Of a stretch of 64,000 nucleotides of DNA, positions 36,051 to 44,464 are shown in pieces (the first letter of the stretch is position 1; the number at the start of each line of letters is the position of its first letter). The notes under the pieces were generated by a model. That model had not been told where the DNA came from. It ran no database searches and worked only from the letters and a program-made list of their open reading frames with translations. Both the position numbers and the translations under genes were made by a program. The stretch comes from Bacteroidales bacterium. GTDB taxonomy: Bacteria; Bacteroidota; Bacteroidia; Bacteroidales; UBA3663. The stretch spans positions 93,071 through 157,070 of the forward strand of contig JAFZBE010000042.1 of assembly GCA_017561935.1 (NCBI GenBank). The letters are read 5' to 3'.

Positions 36051-36746
36051 TCACTTCTCATCCTCATCCCATCCTATCTCCAACTGCTTCGCCTCGGGCA
36101 GCAACCTGAAGCTCATTCTGTGGTAAGGTGTTACGCCGAAGTGGGCGATGGCTTCACGGTGTGCCTTGGTGGGGTAACCTTTGTTGACATTCCAGGCATA
36201 GTTCGGAAACTCTTCGTGCAGGGCGTTCATCACGTCATCACGGTAGGTCTTGGCCAAGATAGAGGCGGCGGCAATCGACATCATCGTGCCGTCGCCTTTT
36301 ACGATGGTCTGATAAGGAATCTTCTCGAACGGAGAGAAGCGGTTGCCGTCGATAAGCAGGAACTCGGGTTGCAGCACTTCGCCACCGCGCAGAACGCACT
36401 CCTTGCCATCAGCCTTGGCCATCGACAGTCCTCGAACGGCACGGTGCATCGCCTCGATGCTGGCCCAAAGGATGTTCAGATGGTCGATCTCGTGGTTGTC
36501 ACACATACCAACAGCCCAGGCCAATGCTTCGCGTTCGATGATTGGTCTGAGCTCATAGCGACGTTTCTCGCTGAGTTGCTTCGAGTCGTTCAGGGCAGCC
36601 AGTTCGCTCACGCCTTTTGCAATCCGCTCTTCAATGTCGAGAGGCAGGATCACAGCGGCAGCATAAACAGGGCCTGCCAGACAGCCGCGTCCCGCCTCGT
36701 CACAGCCCGCTTCCCGACGTCCTTTCTTTAGATAGGGCTTTAGCAA
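36051..36746 (-). CDS. rnhB: Ribonuclease HII
   Basis: A 231-residue cytoplasmic endonuclease that cuts RNA in RNA-DNA hybrids and excises misincorporated ribonucleotides. Active-site [17 protein letters not shown] (residues 16-32), the second acidic residue region LLIDGNRF, and [13 protein letters not shown] are present. The C-terminus [23 protein letters not shown] is standard. Complete. Abuts tatA end to end. Confidence 0.96.
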   Translation of the reverse strand: MLKPYLKKGRREAGCDEAGRGCLAGPVYAAAVILPLDIEERIAKGVSELAALNDSKQLSEKRRYELRPIIEREALAWAVGMCDNHEIDHLNILWASIEAMHRAVRGLSMAKADGKECVLRGGEVLQPEFLLIDGNRFSPFEKIPYQTIVKGDGTMMSIAAASILAKTYRDDVMNALHEEFPNYAWNVNKGYPTKAHREAIAHFGVTPYHRMSFRLLPEAKQLEIGWDEDEK

Positions 36747-36749
36747 GGG

Positions 36750-36797
36750 TTAACGATGAATGGTTAATGGTTAACAATGAATGGTCAAGGGTTGACG
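36750..36797. repeat. Short direct repeats between rnhB and the poly-Glu protein gene
   Basis: GGTTAAC-GATGAATGGTTAA and GGTTAAC-AATGAATGGT recur within 50 bp. Similar GGTTAA strings form the gap at 15.1 kb. Confidence 0.5.
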
Positions 36798-36798
36798 G

Positions 36799-37407
36799 TT
36801 ACTCCTCTTCCTCCTCTTCTTCCAGCAGGGGAAGGGAAGTCTTTATGTCCGATTTCGGGCGAAGGGCAGGGGCAACCTGATACTCTTCAGTTTCCTCTTC
36901 ATCCAGAGGCTTGCCGTATTCATCAACAAAGGCGACAAACAACGTCGAAGGGTCGTTGAGCTGCTGCTTGAAGATGGTCTTCAGTTCCTCGACTGCTTCT
37001 TCGTTAGGAATGTAATTGTAACCCGTGCTCTCGATGAAGCCGCCCTTCGAGAATGTAGCCTTGAAATGCCAGATCATGGAGCTTGCACCACCTTCATTGT
37101 GGTATTCTCTCGCAAATTCGTACATTCTGTGTCTGGTGATGACGGTGCGCATCTTGACCATAACCATCACGTCCATGGTCACCTTGGTATATTTCTGCGC
37201 CTGCATGCTCCAATAGACCGCATTGATGACATCATTTTCGTTCGTCAACGAAAAATAGTAGAACGGGTCGGGCACATCACCCCTTGCCGAACATTCCAGA
37301 CTCATCACATTGCCCCTGGGCAAAGTGGCTTTCTTGACTTGGCCCACTGACACAGCTCCCTGGCAGATAAGCAACAGAGCAAACAAGCTAATCAGAAAGT
37401 GTTTCAT
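36799..37407 (-). CDS. Secreted protein of unknown function with poly-Glu C-terminus, 202 aa
   Basis: Begins with signal peptide MKHFLISLFALLLICQGAVS. The mature protein is of mixed alpha/beta character with no domain I recognise, and contains FYYFSLTNENDVINAVYWSMQAQKYTKV. The C-terminus is a run of seven Glu after SLPLLEEE, encoded by a CTC/CTT-rich stretch on the plus strand that could slip in replication. The promoter at 37454-37485 supports the start. Downstream, a small GGTTAAC-rich repeat region (36750-36797) separates it from rnhB. Confidence 0.75.
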   Translation of the reverse strand: MKHFLISLFALLLICQGAVSVGQVKKATLPRGNVMSLECSARGDVPDPFYYFSLTNENDVINAVYWSMQAQKYTKVTMDVMVMVKMRTVITRHRMYEFAREYHNEGGASSMIWHFKATFSKGGFIESTGYNYIPNEEAVEELKTIFKQQLNDPSTLFVAFVDEYGKPLDEEETEEYQVAPALRPKSDIKTSLPLLEEEEEEE

Positions 37408-37453
37408 AATGCATGATATGTTTTAAGTTAGTATTGGTAGATAAATCACGCTG

Positions 37454-37485
37454 CAAAGATAAGTGGTTTTCAGCATATTTCCAAA
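37454..37485 (-). promoter_or_regulatory. Promoter for the poly-Glu secreted protein gene
   Basis: Minus-strand -7 TATCTTTG (37454-37461), 20-bp spacer, -33 TTTG (37482-37485). Confidence 0.8.
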
Positions 37486-37774
37486 TTTTTCGGACAAAAA
37501 ATTTCAAAACTATTTCAAAAGTACCCAAAGCAGAGAGGCTTCGCCTCGCAGCGAAACCTCCCTTTACCAATTTAATAAGCATTATGCAACCTAATGGTAA
37601 TCTATTACACAAAAACACAATCCAATATACATTATTATTACCCAACAACATTAACATTATGTCTCTTTTGACACTGCAAAGATACGTCCTTTTTGCCAAA
37701 GAGCGCATCTGCCGACAATATTGTCATGCAAATGCGCTCTTCTTTTCTAATTCTCTTTGCAAGGTTGTCTCTTT
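37486..37774. other. Intergenic region with hairpins and a second -7 motif
   Basis: No gene seen. It holds a hairpin GAGGCTTCGC/GCGAAACCTC near 37530-37555, a lone minus-strand TATCTTTG (37677-37684) without a -33 at proper spacing, and a 10-bp stem AAGAGCGCAT (37699-37708)/ATGCGCTCTT (37732-37741) whose loop contains the perfect palindrome GACAATATTGTC. The last may end the DUF4886 transcript. Confidence 0.5.
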
Positions 37775-38608
37775 TCACTTTGTCGAGATCTCGTCCATGA
37801 TCTTATCGATTATCTTCATAGCCTTGTGGGCAGACTTGTGGATGACCTTCACATCATACCCGCTCACGTCATCAGGCCAATAAGTGTTGTAGAGGATGGA
37901 CTTCTTCGTGAGGAACTCGCACCAAGTACAGGCTGCCGCAAAGCGTCCCAACGACAAAGAAAGGTGAATATCGTCACGATTCATGCAGTCGCCCAGATCC
38001 TCGCGAGCCAACTGGATGGCGATACCCGAAGGGATGCAGCGCGTGATGCCCACTGGGGGAAGCACTTCCTTCGCCGTGTTCACGATGGCCTTGTACATCA
38101 CCTCCTGGCTGCCTTCGTAATTTTTGAAGGCACCGCTACGCGACTTCTGAGGATAAGCCCAGGTCAGGTGCCACACGATTTCGACTTTCGGGTTGGTAGC
38201 CAGTTCCTGAACCATCTGCTTCAGTTCGCCCAAGTTCTTGCACGAAGCGGGTTGCCCCGACAATGGGCTTGCCTGCTGCAGGGTGATGATGTCCCACGGC
38301 TCATTCACGATGATCGAGTCGAGGCGAGATTTCTTCTGGTCGGTCTTCTTGCCTCCCACGATTTTGCGGAAGGCATAGTCAGTCTTGCCCGTCTTGAGGT
38401 TGTCGAGATGTCGGTCGATGCTGCAACCACCGATGTAGGCATTGCCTATGACGAGCGAGTCGCCCTGTGCAGCTGCCAGTTCGTAAAGATAGTTCTCTAC
38501 GGCATCCTCCGAGAAGCTGTTGCCGATGGCCAGCACCTTGATGGTCTTGGCCTGTGCGCCCATGCCGACTAGCAGCAACAGGGCAATCATCATTTTCTTG
38601 ATAAACAT
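37775..38608 (-). CDS. DUF4886-family SGNH-like secreted hydrolase
   Basis: A 277-residue secreted protein. Signal peptide MFIKKMMIALLLLVGMGAQA, then KVLAIGNSFSEDAVENYL, where GNSFS is the GDSL-like nucleophile block of SGNH hydrolases. Further blocks: WDIITLQQASPLSGQ (oxyanion region) and CMNRDDIHLSLSLGRFAAA, supplying the Asp-x-x-His (DDIHLS). Family DUF4886 is found mostly in Bacteroidota and probably removes acyl or acetyl groups from glycans. The ATG at 38608 lies 22 bp after the upstream Gly/Ser-rich gene; the frame is open further only because of that gene's biased sequence. Confidence 0.85.
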   Translation of the reverse strand: MFIKKMMIALLLLVGMGAQAKTIKVLAIGNSFSEDAVENYLYELAAAQGDSLVIGNAYIGGCSIDRHLDNLKTGKTDYAFRKIVGGKKTDQKKSRLDSIIVNEPWDIITLQQASPLSGQPASCKNLGELKQMVQELATNPKVEIVWHLTWAYPQKSRSGAFKNYEGSQEVMYKAIVNTAKEVLPPVGITRCIPSGIAIQLAREDLGDCMNRDDIHLSLSLGRFAAACTWCEFLTKKSILYNTYWPDDVSGYDVKVIHKSAHKAMKIIDKIMDEISTK

Positions 38609-38630
38609 GGTGTGCGTTGGTCTTGTTCTT

Positions 38631-39719
38631 TTATCTGCGATGACCGCCACCATGGCTGCCGCCATGCGAGCTGCTGCCACCGCTGCTGCGATGCGAACCG
38701 CCGCCGTGCGAACCGCCGCCGCTACGCGAGTGAGAGCCGCTGCTTGAACGGGGAGCGCTGCTGGCTGCGCGAGTTGTGCTGCTGGCTGCACGCTGTGAGG
38801 TGCCCTGCATGCGCTCCGACCTGCCGCTCGACTGCTGGCGCATCTGACGACCGCTGTCCTGTGGACGGGCGTGAGATGCGCGGCTGTTGCTGCCACCACG
38901 GTTCATGTCGCCGTTGGGACGGCCACTGCCGCCGCCGGGGTTCATGCCGTGGCTATTGCTGCCACCAGCGTGGTTGTCACCGCCGCGATAGTTAATGCCA
39001 TCGTTCGGGCGACCGTTACCTCCACCATTGGGGCGACCTGCCCCACCGCCGTTGGGACGGCTGCTGCCGCCGTCGCGATAGTGACGATTGCTGCCGCCAC
39101 CGGGCATGGCATGGCTATTGTGTGGACGGGTTGCAGGGTGGTGACTCGGACGGTAAGCATGAGGGCCGAAGTCGTGACGACCACCTCCGCGATGGATCGG
39201 ACGGTAATGGGCATAGATGTGGTGGTTGTAGCGGCCGCCGCCATAGTACCCATGGGGGAAGTAGTGGCGTCCGTGGCCTCCGAAATAGGTGTGGTAGATG
39301 AGCGGAGGATCGTAGTAGAAGAACCTCGTGTTTGTATAGTACTGGAACACACGGAACAGCCAGTTGCCTGCGTAAGTATAGACAGGGCGGAAGAAGTAGT
39401 CGAGAGCCGAGAAGGCCAGGTACTGGGCCTCGGTCATGATGTAGCGCAAGTCATCGTTGCGGTAATCCAGATAGTTGTAGTACCGGTCGATATACTCGGG
39501 CCTTCCATAGACCACTTCGTCCATGATGGGGTTGATCGAACAGATGAAATCGTAGTTGATCTCGTAGCAGTCCTCAATCTGCTGTGGAGTCAAGTTGAGC
39601 TCGTATGCCATTCTATCGGTCAAGAAACGTGCATTCTCGCGGATTTCGAGCGGGGTCAGGGCGAAGGCCTGAACCACGCCGGTGATGGCTACTGCCATGG
39701 TAACAAGTAACTTCTTCAT
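38631..39719 (-). CDS. Secreted Gly/Ser/His/Arg-rich protein, 362 aa
   Basis: Signal peptide MKKLLVTMAVAITGVVQAFA, then an ordered acidic/aromatic domain (about residues 21-140, ELNLTPQQIEDCYEINYDFIC), reminiscent of LTxxQ-type periplasmic proteins. The last 220 residues are low-complexity (HH, GGG, SRPNGGGAGRPNGGG, ending SHGGSHGGGHRR). His-rich clusters might bind metal. Real rather than a shadow: it has a signal peptide, a consistent start and close linkage (22 bp) to the DUF4886 gene. No family assigned; the low-complexity half makes the antisense frames open too. Confidence 0.8.
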   Translation of the reverse strand: MKKLLVTMAVAITGVVQAFALTPLEIRENARFLTDRMAYELNLTPQQIEDCYEINYDFICSINPIMDEVVYGRPEYIDRYYNYLDYRNDDLRYIMTEAQYLAFSALDYFFRPVYTYAGNWLFRVFQYYTNTRFFYYDPPLIYHTYFGGHGRHYFPHGYYGGGRYNHHIYAHYRPIHRGGGRHDFGPHAYRPSHHPATRPHNSHAMPGGGSNRHYRDGGSSRPNGGGAGRPNGGGNGRPNDGINYRGGDNHAGGSNSHGMNPGGGSGRPNGDMNRGGSNSRASHARPQDSGRQMRQQSSGRSERMQGTSQRAASSTTRAASSAPRSSSGSHSRSGGGSHGGGSHRSSGGSSSHGGSHGGGHRR

Positions 39720-39779
39720 AGCTTCTGACGTTTTATAGGGTTTATACTATTTTCTTGCTTTTGCCTATATGACGCAACA

Positions 39780-39845
39780 CTATTCGAAAAGTTTAAACAA
39801 TTCTTTCTTCACCAGTCCATCGAAGGTGTTGCCAAAGAGGAAAAA
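39780..39845 (-). pseudogene. Possible 3' gene remnant (about 21 codons)
   Basis: A short frame FFLFGNTFDGLVKKELFKLFE ends in TAG and is preceded directly by an in-frame stop and then by the 41-bp array. It reads like the intact C-terminus of a protein whose upstream part is gone. I do not know the parent gene. Evidence is only the protein-like composition, so this is weak. Confidence 0.25.
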
Positions 39846-39862
39846 CTAATTTATTATGGAAC

Positions 39863-40263
39863 AAGCATTACGACGGCCGACATAGTGCTTTCGCGATTTG
39901 ATAGAGCACTCTGACGGGCGACATAATGCTTCCGCAATCTGATAGAGCACTCTGACGCGCGACATAGTGCTTCCGCAATCTGATAGAGCACTCTGACGGC
40001 CGACATAATGCTTCCGCAAACTGATAGAGCACTCTAACGCGCGACATAATGCTTGCGCGATTTGATAGAGCACTCTGACGGCCGACATAATGCTTCCGCA
40101 ATCTGATCTGGTACTCTAACGCGCAACATAATGCTTGCGCGATTTGATAGAGCACTCTGACGGCCGACATAGTGCTTTCGCGATTTGATAGAGCACTCTG
40201 ACGCGCGACATAATGCTTCCGCAATCTGATAGAGCACTCTGACGCGCGACATAATGCTTGCTC
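39863..40263. repeat. 41-bp tandem repeat array, about 10 units
   Basis: GAGCAC recurs exactly every 41 bp at 39904, 39945, 39986, 40027, 40068, (variant 40109), 40150, 40191 and 40232, with partial units at both ends. Consensus unit: GAGCACTCTGACGNNCGAC followed by ATAATGCTTCCGCAATCTGATA. Units vary at fixed spots: CGG/CGC/GGG after GAC, ATAATG/ATAGTG, and CTTCCGCAATC/CTTGCGCGATT. AGAGCACTCT is a short palindrome. The 41-bp period rotates frames, but no stops occur on the minus strand. It sits between divergent genes. Confidence 0.95.
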
Positions 40264-40375
40264 TGGTTTATTTATGAAATAATGATGAAATATAGGGAAA
40301 TTGATATTTGAAGATTGCATTATATAGGTAAAATAACAATTATTGGAGAATGTGGTGTCGAATGTCTTGGTTCTC

Positions 40376-40406
40376 TTGATGATATCATAAGGAATTACTA
40401 TCTTTG
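40376..40406 (+). promoter_or_regulatory. Promoter for first LruC-type gene
   Basis: -33 TTG (40376-40378), 20-bp spacer, -7 TATCTTTG (40399-40406), 74 bp before the ATG. Confidence 0.75.
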
Positions 40407-40480
40407 CATCCGATAATCAAATTTGACCTTCTAGTATTTTGATTAAGTAGTAAATATTTTATAACAAATCTTAACTTAAT

Positions 40481-42235
40481 ATGAAAAAAACATTATTTTT
40501 GGCAATCACCACTTTAGTACTCCTTACCTTCGGCAGTTTCACCTCCTGTCAGGACGAGGATTTCGATGTGAGCACCGCAGTGCTTCAGGAACGTGCCTTC
40601 GAACAAGGCTTCATCAAGGAATTCGGCAAACCTTCAGCAGACCAGAGTTGGGACTTTTATGCGCAAAAGATGGAGTCTATTCGTCGAGAGGCGGGTATGA
40701 CTCGTGCAACGATGGCAGATCCGATAGTCGTAACAGTAGATACAACAATCAGTCAGCCAACGGATAAGTATTTTACGGACATTGTTAATGATGTCGGGTA
40801 TGCTTTGGAAGAAAAAATCAACAACTCCAATACTGGCCAGAACAATTACACGCTTACTTCTACAGGTGACTTTAAGATTTACGCTGTAAGATATGCAGGT
40901 GCCATAGAAACAGGAGCTAGTTACAACTTTGATTTCGGCATAGCATATATTGATCCAGCTGACGAACAGGAGCACAAGGTGTCTATTTTCGGACGCGGGT
41001 ATAGGAATAAAGCCTATAGGGATTCATGCTATGCTCATAACAGTAATGGTTGGGGCAACCCTGGAAAAGCAGCCGATGTTAAGATCCCTAAGGGCATATC
41101 GTTTTATTTTTATTTTGATTATACCAATCCTTTTAGAAACGGCGGTCCAAGTATTAGACAGCATTTCTATTCAAATGAATCTCCAGTGTTCGTTCGAAAG
41201 GATGGCGTATCTACCTTTACTTTCCCTGAGTTTGGTGGAACCACAACATTGCTTTACTCTACCGACCACATTGACCCTGTAACAGGTAGAGATGAACAGG
41301 TCATGATGATTGGCTTGGAAGACGCCTGGGGCCATGATAACGGCAATGATGATGCAGAGGGTACGCAGACTGGATGGTTTGACAAGGACTTTAACGACGT
41401 TGTCGTACTCATTGAAGGTGAACTTCCTGTCCCCACAAGCAAGTGCTTCTTTACGGAAGACAAGAAGTCTTACGACTGGGATTACAACGATGTGGTATTC
41501 GATGTCTCGAACACAGGTATTGTGCTTCGTGCAGTGGGTGGCACGCTGCCGGTCTTCTTGCGTGTAAAGAATAGATTGCCAAACAGTACTTATGAACTTG
41601 TAAGTTTAAAAGCTGATGATGGAAAGACATATGCAGAGCTTCATGAACTCATGCGAGCAATACAGCCGCAAACGGGTAAGAGAACTTTCCCATTGACCTA
41701 TCAGCGTCAAGAATTGGATGGATCGATTGGAACCTATTACAAACCCATCGACGTGGCTGCCTATGAAGTGTCGGGCATCGAAATGATCTGGTTTGATGCT
41801 GTACAGATCGTCAGATGGACAAGTCTGGGCACTTCAACCCAAAACACTCGACTTGAAGAAGACGAGGTGGAGCGGTTTGCCAACCCGTTGGTTTCGGATC
41901 CCGTTGGCGGTGTCGAGTTGATTGTACTCCCGGAATATAAAACAAGTTATAATTTGACAGAGATTGCCGCACTCGATGCTTTGACTGCATTGGATGAAGA
42001 CAATACTTTAAAGGGTGCCAAGATTGTCACAATGACAGAAGTCGGAGGTATTCCTGCCATGTGGTCAGGTCCTGTATCCATCAACTGGATGAAGGAGGAG
42101 AAGAAGATCACAACTGGTTATAGCAATTTCTATGGCGGAGGTACTGCCGATGACGATGGCATTCCTCAGTGGTGGGAGAATGGATTGAATTCCGACAACT
42201 GGTATCAGTATTGGGGAGATTATGAATTACCATAA
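40481..42235 (+). CDS. LruC-domain-type surface lipoprotein (copy 1)
   Basis: A 584-residue lipoprotein. Signal MKKTLFLAITTLVLLTFGSFTSC with lipobox SFTSC (C23), followed by Asp/Glu residues typical of surface export in Bacteroidota. The DUF4842/LruC-type signature, acidic Ca-binding-like loops, appears as FDKDFNDVVVLIEGE and KSYDWDYNDVVFDVSN, then VLRAVGGTLPVFLRV. The end is FANPLVSDP, VELIVLPEY, MWSGPVSINWMKEEK. Function unknown; adhesion or matrix roles are guesses. A close paralogue follows directly, with its own promoter and an identical type of terminator. Confidence 0.8.
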   Translation: MKKTLFLAITTLVLLTFGSFTSCQDEDFDVSTAVLQERAFEQGFIKEFGKPSADQSWDFYAQKMESIRREAGMTRATMADPIVVTVDTTISQPTDKYFTDIVNDVGYALEEKINNSNTGQNNYTLTSTGDFKIYAVRYAGAIETGASYNFDFGIAYIDPADEQEHKVSIFGRGYRNKAYRDSCYAHNSNGWGNPGKAADVKIPKGISFYFYFDYTNPFRNGGPSIRQHFYSNESPVFVRKDGVSTFTFPEFGGTTTLLYSTDHIDPVTGRDEQVMMIGLEDAWGHDNGNDDAEGTQTGWFDKDFNDVVVLIEGELPVPTSKCFFTEDKKSYDWDYNDVVFDVSNTGIVLRAVGGTLPVFLRVKNRLPNSTYELVSLKADDGKTYAELHELMRAIQPQTGKRTFPLTYQRQELDGSIGTYYKPIDVAAYEVSGIEMIWFDAVQIVRWTSLGTSTQNTRLEEDEVERFANPLVSDPVGGVELIVLPEYKTSYNLTEIAALDALTALDEDNTLKGAKIVTMTEVGGIPAMWSGPVSINWMKEEKKITTGYSNFYGGGTADDDGIPQWWENGLNSDNWYQYWGDYELP

Positions 42236-42270
42236 AACAACCAATGATTCACAAATAAATCCATCAGTTC

Positions 42271-42308
42271 ATAACAACAGGCATGGTTTCGGTCATGCCT
42301 GTTGTTAT
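42271..42308 (+). terminator. Terminator after LruC-type copy 1
   Basis: Long stem ATAACAACAGGCATG (42271-42285) with CATGCCTGTTGTTAT (42294-42308), loop GTTTCGGT. The core CAGGCATGGTTTCGGTCATG recurs after copy 2. Confidence 0.8.
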
Positions 42309-42429
42309 GAGCCGTGAAACTTCAGCGCTTGAATCGGTCATAATTCTTGCGGAAAATGATAGATTTGGATAGCATTCTAATGGAAATAATACAATTATTG
42401 ATGAATAGGTAATTTAATGGCTTGATTCT

Positions 42430-42461
42430 TTTGAAGATATTGCAAGGAATTAGTACCTTTG
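42430..42461 (+). promoter_or_regulatory. Promoter for second LruC-type gene
   Basis: -33 TTTG (42430-42433), 20-bp spacer, -7 TACCTTTG (42454-42461). Sequence between boxes resembles the copy 1 promoter (GATAT, AAGGAATTA). Confidence 0.75.
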
Positions 42462-42526
42462 CGGCCAATTATTGCCCATTCACTTATAAGAATTAGAATT
42501 ATTATATTATAAAAATCATCACTTAT

Positions 42527-44278
42527 ATGAAAAAAACATTATATTTGGCAGTAACCATTTTAGGATTCCTTACCTTTGGCAGTCTCACCTCCTGCCAGGA
42601 CGAGGATTTTGGTGTGAGCACCGCAGTGCTCCAGGAACGTGCCTTCGAACAAGGCTTCATCAATGAATTCGGTAAACCATCTCCCGATCAGTCTTGGGAC
42701 TTCTATGCCCAAAAGATGCAGTCACTTCGTGATGGGATTGGCATGACGCGTGCCACACAAGCAATCGGAACGCCTGAGGCAACCACCCAGCCGCTTGGTG
42801 AAGAATATTATGAAAATATTGTTTCCAGTCTTAAATGGGTTTTGGAGGACGAACACAACAATTCTGCCGTTGGCCAGAATAGTTACTCGCTTACTTCTAC
42901 CGGCGACTTCAATATTTACGCGGTACTATATCAAGGTTGGTATGAGCAGGAAACAGGTCACAATCTTGATTTCGGCATTGTTAAAGACGATGGGACCCGA
43001 ATCTCACTTTTTGGCCCCATTAATTATCGAAATTATTATAAGCTTGATGATAATGGTAACAGAGTTCGATGTAGTGAAGGAGATCCAATCAACCCTGGGT
43101 GTAACATTAATGCCAATAACGACACCGTTCAAGTCCCTGGGTTTGCTTGGCATATTCCAAGTGAAGTGGGAGATCAGTTTTATTTTTATATGAGGCTCAC
43201 CGTTGGTAATTATACTTATACATACTATTCGAATTCATCAACTTATTATCGAAGTAATTCCACTAGAACCTTACAAGATAGATATAACGTTAATCCTGCC
43301 GGGCCTTCTGTCTTGGTTTATTCCACGGAAGTTAATACTCAAGCCCAAGGAGATAATAAGCAAATTATGATTCTTGGTTTTGAGGACGGTTGGTCTGATA
43401 ATAATGCTGACGCTGACTATAATGACATTGTCATAGTCCTCGAAGGAAATCTTCCTGAACCTGCCAGCAAGCGCTTCTTCTGTGAGGACAAGAAGTCTTT
43501 CGATTGGGACTACAACGACGTGGTTTTCGATGTATCGAACTATGGTGTTGTACTTCGTGCCGTGGGTGGTACGTTGCCGGTCTTCCTGCGTATTCAGGAT
43601 AAAAACGACAACAGTCCACAACTTATAGGTATGAAAAATACTGATAATAGTGATACTAATGTTCCTAGTAGTAATGGTAGTACATACTATGAGCTTCATG
43701 AGTTGATGCGAAGCCAACAGTACCAAACGGATTATAAAAAAGATAATGGTTCATGGGTCCGTAATGAACATAAAAATGCTCAGTTGACCTATGAGAAAGA
43801 TGGCAAGACCTACTACCGCCCCATTGACGTAGGTGTAGCCCCACAAGGTCTCTGGCTCGATCCTGTCCAGATTTGTACTTGGTTAAATGCTGAGCGTCTT
43901 ACAGATACGGAGGTACAGAATTTTGCCAATCCCCTCGCACAGAATAAGATTGGTAAAGTCGAACTGGTTGTCCTTCCGGAATATCCAGAGAATGGTGAAT
44001 ATGATTTAGCTGCAATACGAACTGCAACTGCACATACGGATGCAGGTAGCGACTCTAATGATTCACGTGAAAAAATCAAAGTCATCGAAGTCGCTGATAT
44101 GGGAGAGATTCCTGCCATTTGGTCTGCCCCTGTTTCTACAAAATGGATGCTGGAGTCGCAGAAGATCACCCTGGGTTACAAGAACTTCTATAGCGGTGAT
44201 TCTTGGTGGGAAACTGAAACAAATGAAAGTAAAATGTATAAGTTCCTGGGAGACGGCGACGATACATACACTCCCTAA
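42527..44278 (+). CDS. LruC-domain-type surface lipoprotein (copy 2)
   Basis: A 583-residue lipoprotein paralogous to the preceding gene. Its first 65 residues are nearly identical (MKKTLYLAVTILGFLTFGSL, TSCQDEDFGVSTAVLQERAFEQ), as are the acidic loops (ADYNDIVIVLEG, KKSFDWDYNDVVFDVSN) and the C-terminal block (FANPLAQNKIGKVELVVLPEY). The region between about residues 85 and 270 differs strongly. Ends with a Asp/Glu-rich tail. A tandem duplication that includes promoter and terminator, with divergence concentrated in the middle, implies selection on an exposed or ligand-binding part. Confidence 0.8.
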   Translation: MKKTLYLAVTILGFLTFGSLTSCQDEDFGVSTAVLQERAFEQGFINEFGKPSPDQSWDFYAQKMQSLRDGIGMTRATQAIGTPEATTQPLGEEYYENIVSSLKWVLEDEHNNSAVGQNSYSLTSTGDFNIYAVLYQGWYEQETGHNLDFGIVKDDGTRISLFGPINYRNYYKLDDNGNRVRCSEGDPINPGCNINANNDTVQVPGFAWHIPSEVGDQFYFYMRLTVGNYTYTYYSNSSTYYRSNSTRTLQDRYNVNPAGPSVLVYSTEVNTQAQGDNKQIMILGFEDGWSDNNADADYNDIVIVLEGNLPEPASKRFFCEDKKSFDWDYNDVVFDVSNYGVVLRAVGGTLPVFLRIQDKNDNSPQLIGMKNTDNSDTNVPSSNGSTYYELHELMRSQQYQTDYKKDNGSWVRNEHKNAQLTYEKDGKTYYRPIDVGVAPQGLWLDPVQICTWLNAERLTDTEVQNFANPLAQNKIGKVELVVLPEYPENGEYDLAAIRTATAHTDAGSDSNDSREKIKVIEVADMGEIPAIWSAPVSTKWMLESQKITLGYKNFYSGDSWWETETNESKMYKFLGDGDDTYTP

Positions 44279-44310
44279 TCCTGGATTCCAATACATTTTG
44301 CAATAATCAA

Positions 44311-44341
44311 TCAGGCATGGTTTCGGTCATGCCTGTTTTTT
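44311..44341 (+). terminator. Terminator after LruC-type copy 2
   Basis: CAGGCATG (44312-44319) with CATGCCTG (44328-44335), loop GTTTCGGT, then TTTTT. Same core as after copy 1. Confidence 0.85.
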
Positions 44342-44395
44342 ATTCATTTACTATGTAACAAGATTAGGATTTCGCGAAGAATTCAGATATGAATA

Positions 44396-44428
44396 AAGAG
44401 AGGTCTGCTGTGATGCAGGCCTCTCTTT
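44396..44428. terminator. Terminator between convergent genes
   Basis: AAGAGAGGTCTGC (44396-44408) with GCAGGCCTCTCTT (44415-44427), one wobble, TT runs on both sides. Probably serves the minus-strand ricin/LCCL gene. Confidence 0.75.
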
Positions 44429-44464
44429 TGGAAGTCGATATGGCTGTTTCTGTTATCGGACTGC

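Noticed and set aside
37388..37708. 106-codon minus-strand frame upstream of the poly-Glu protein gene
   Set aside because: It crosses the promoter at 37454-37485 and has no domain or start signals.
38871..39710. 279-codon frame opposite the Gly/Ser-rich protein
   Set aside because: Low-complexity Val/Ala/Thr composition mirrors the real gene.
39863..40263. CRISPR array or repeat protein at the 41-bp array
   Set aside because: No spacers; frames are open only because the unit lacks stops, and the 41-bp period rotates the frame.
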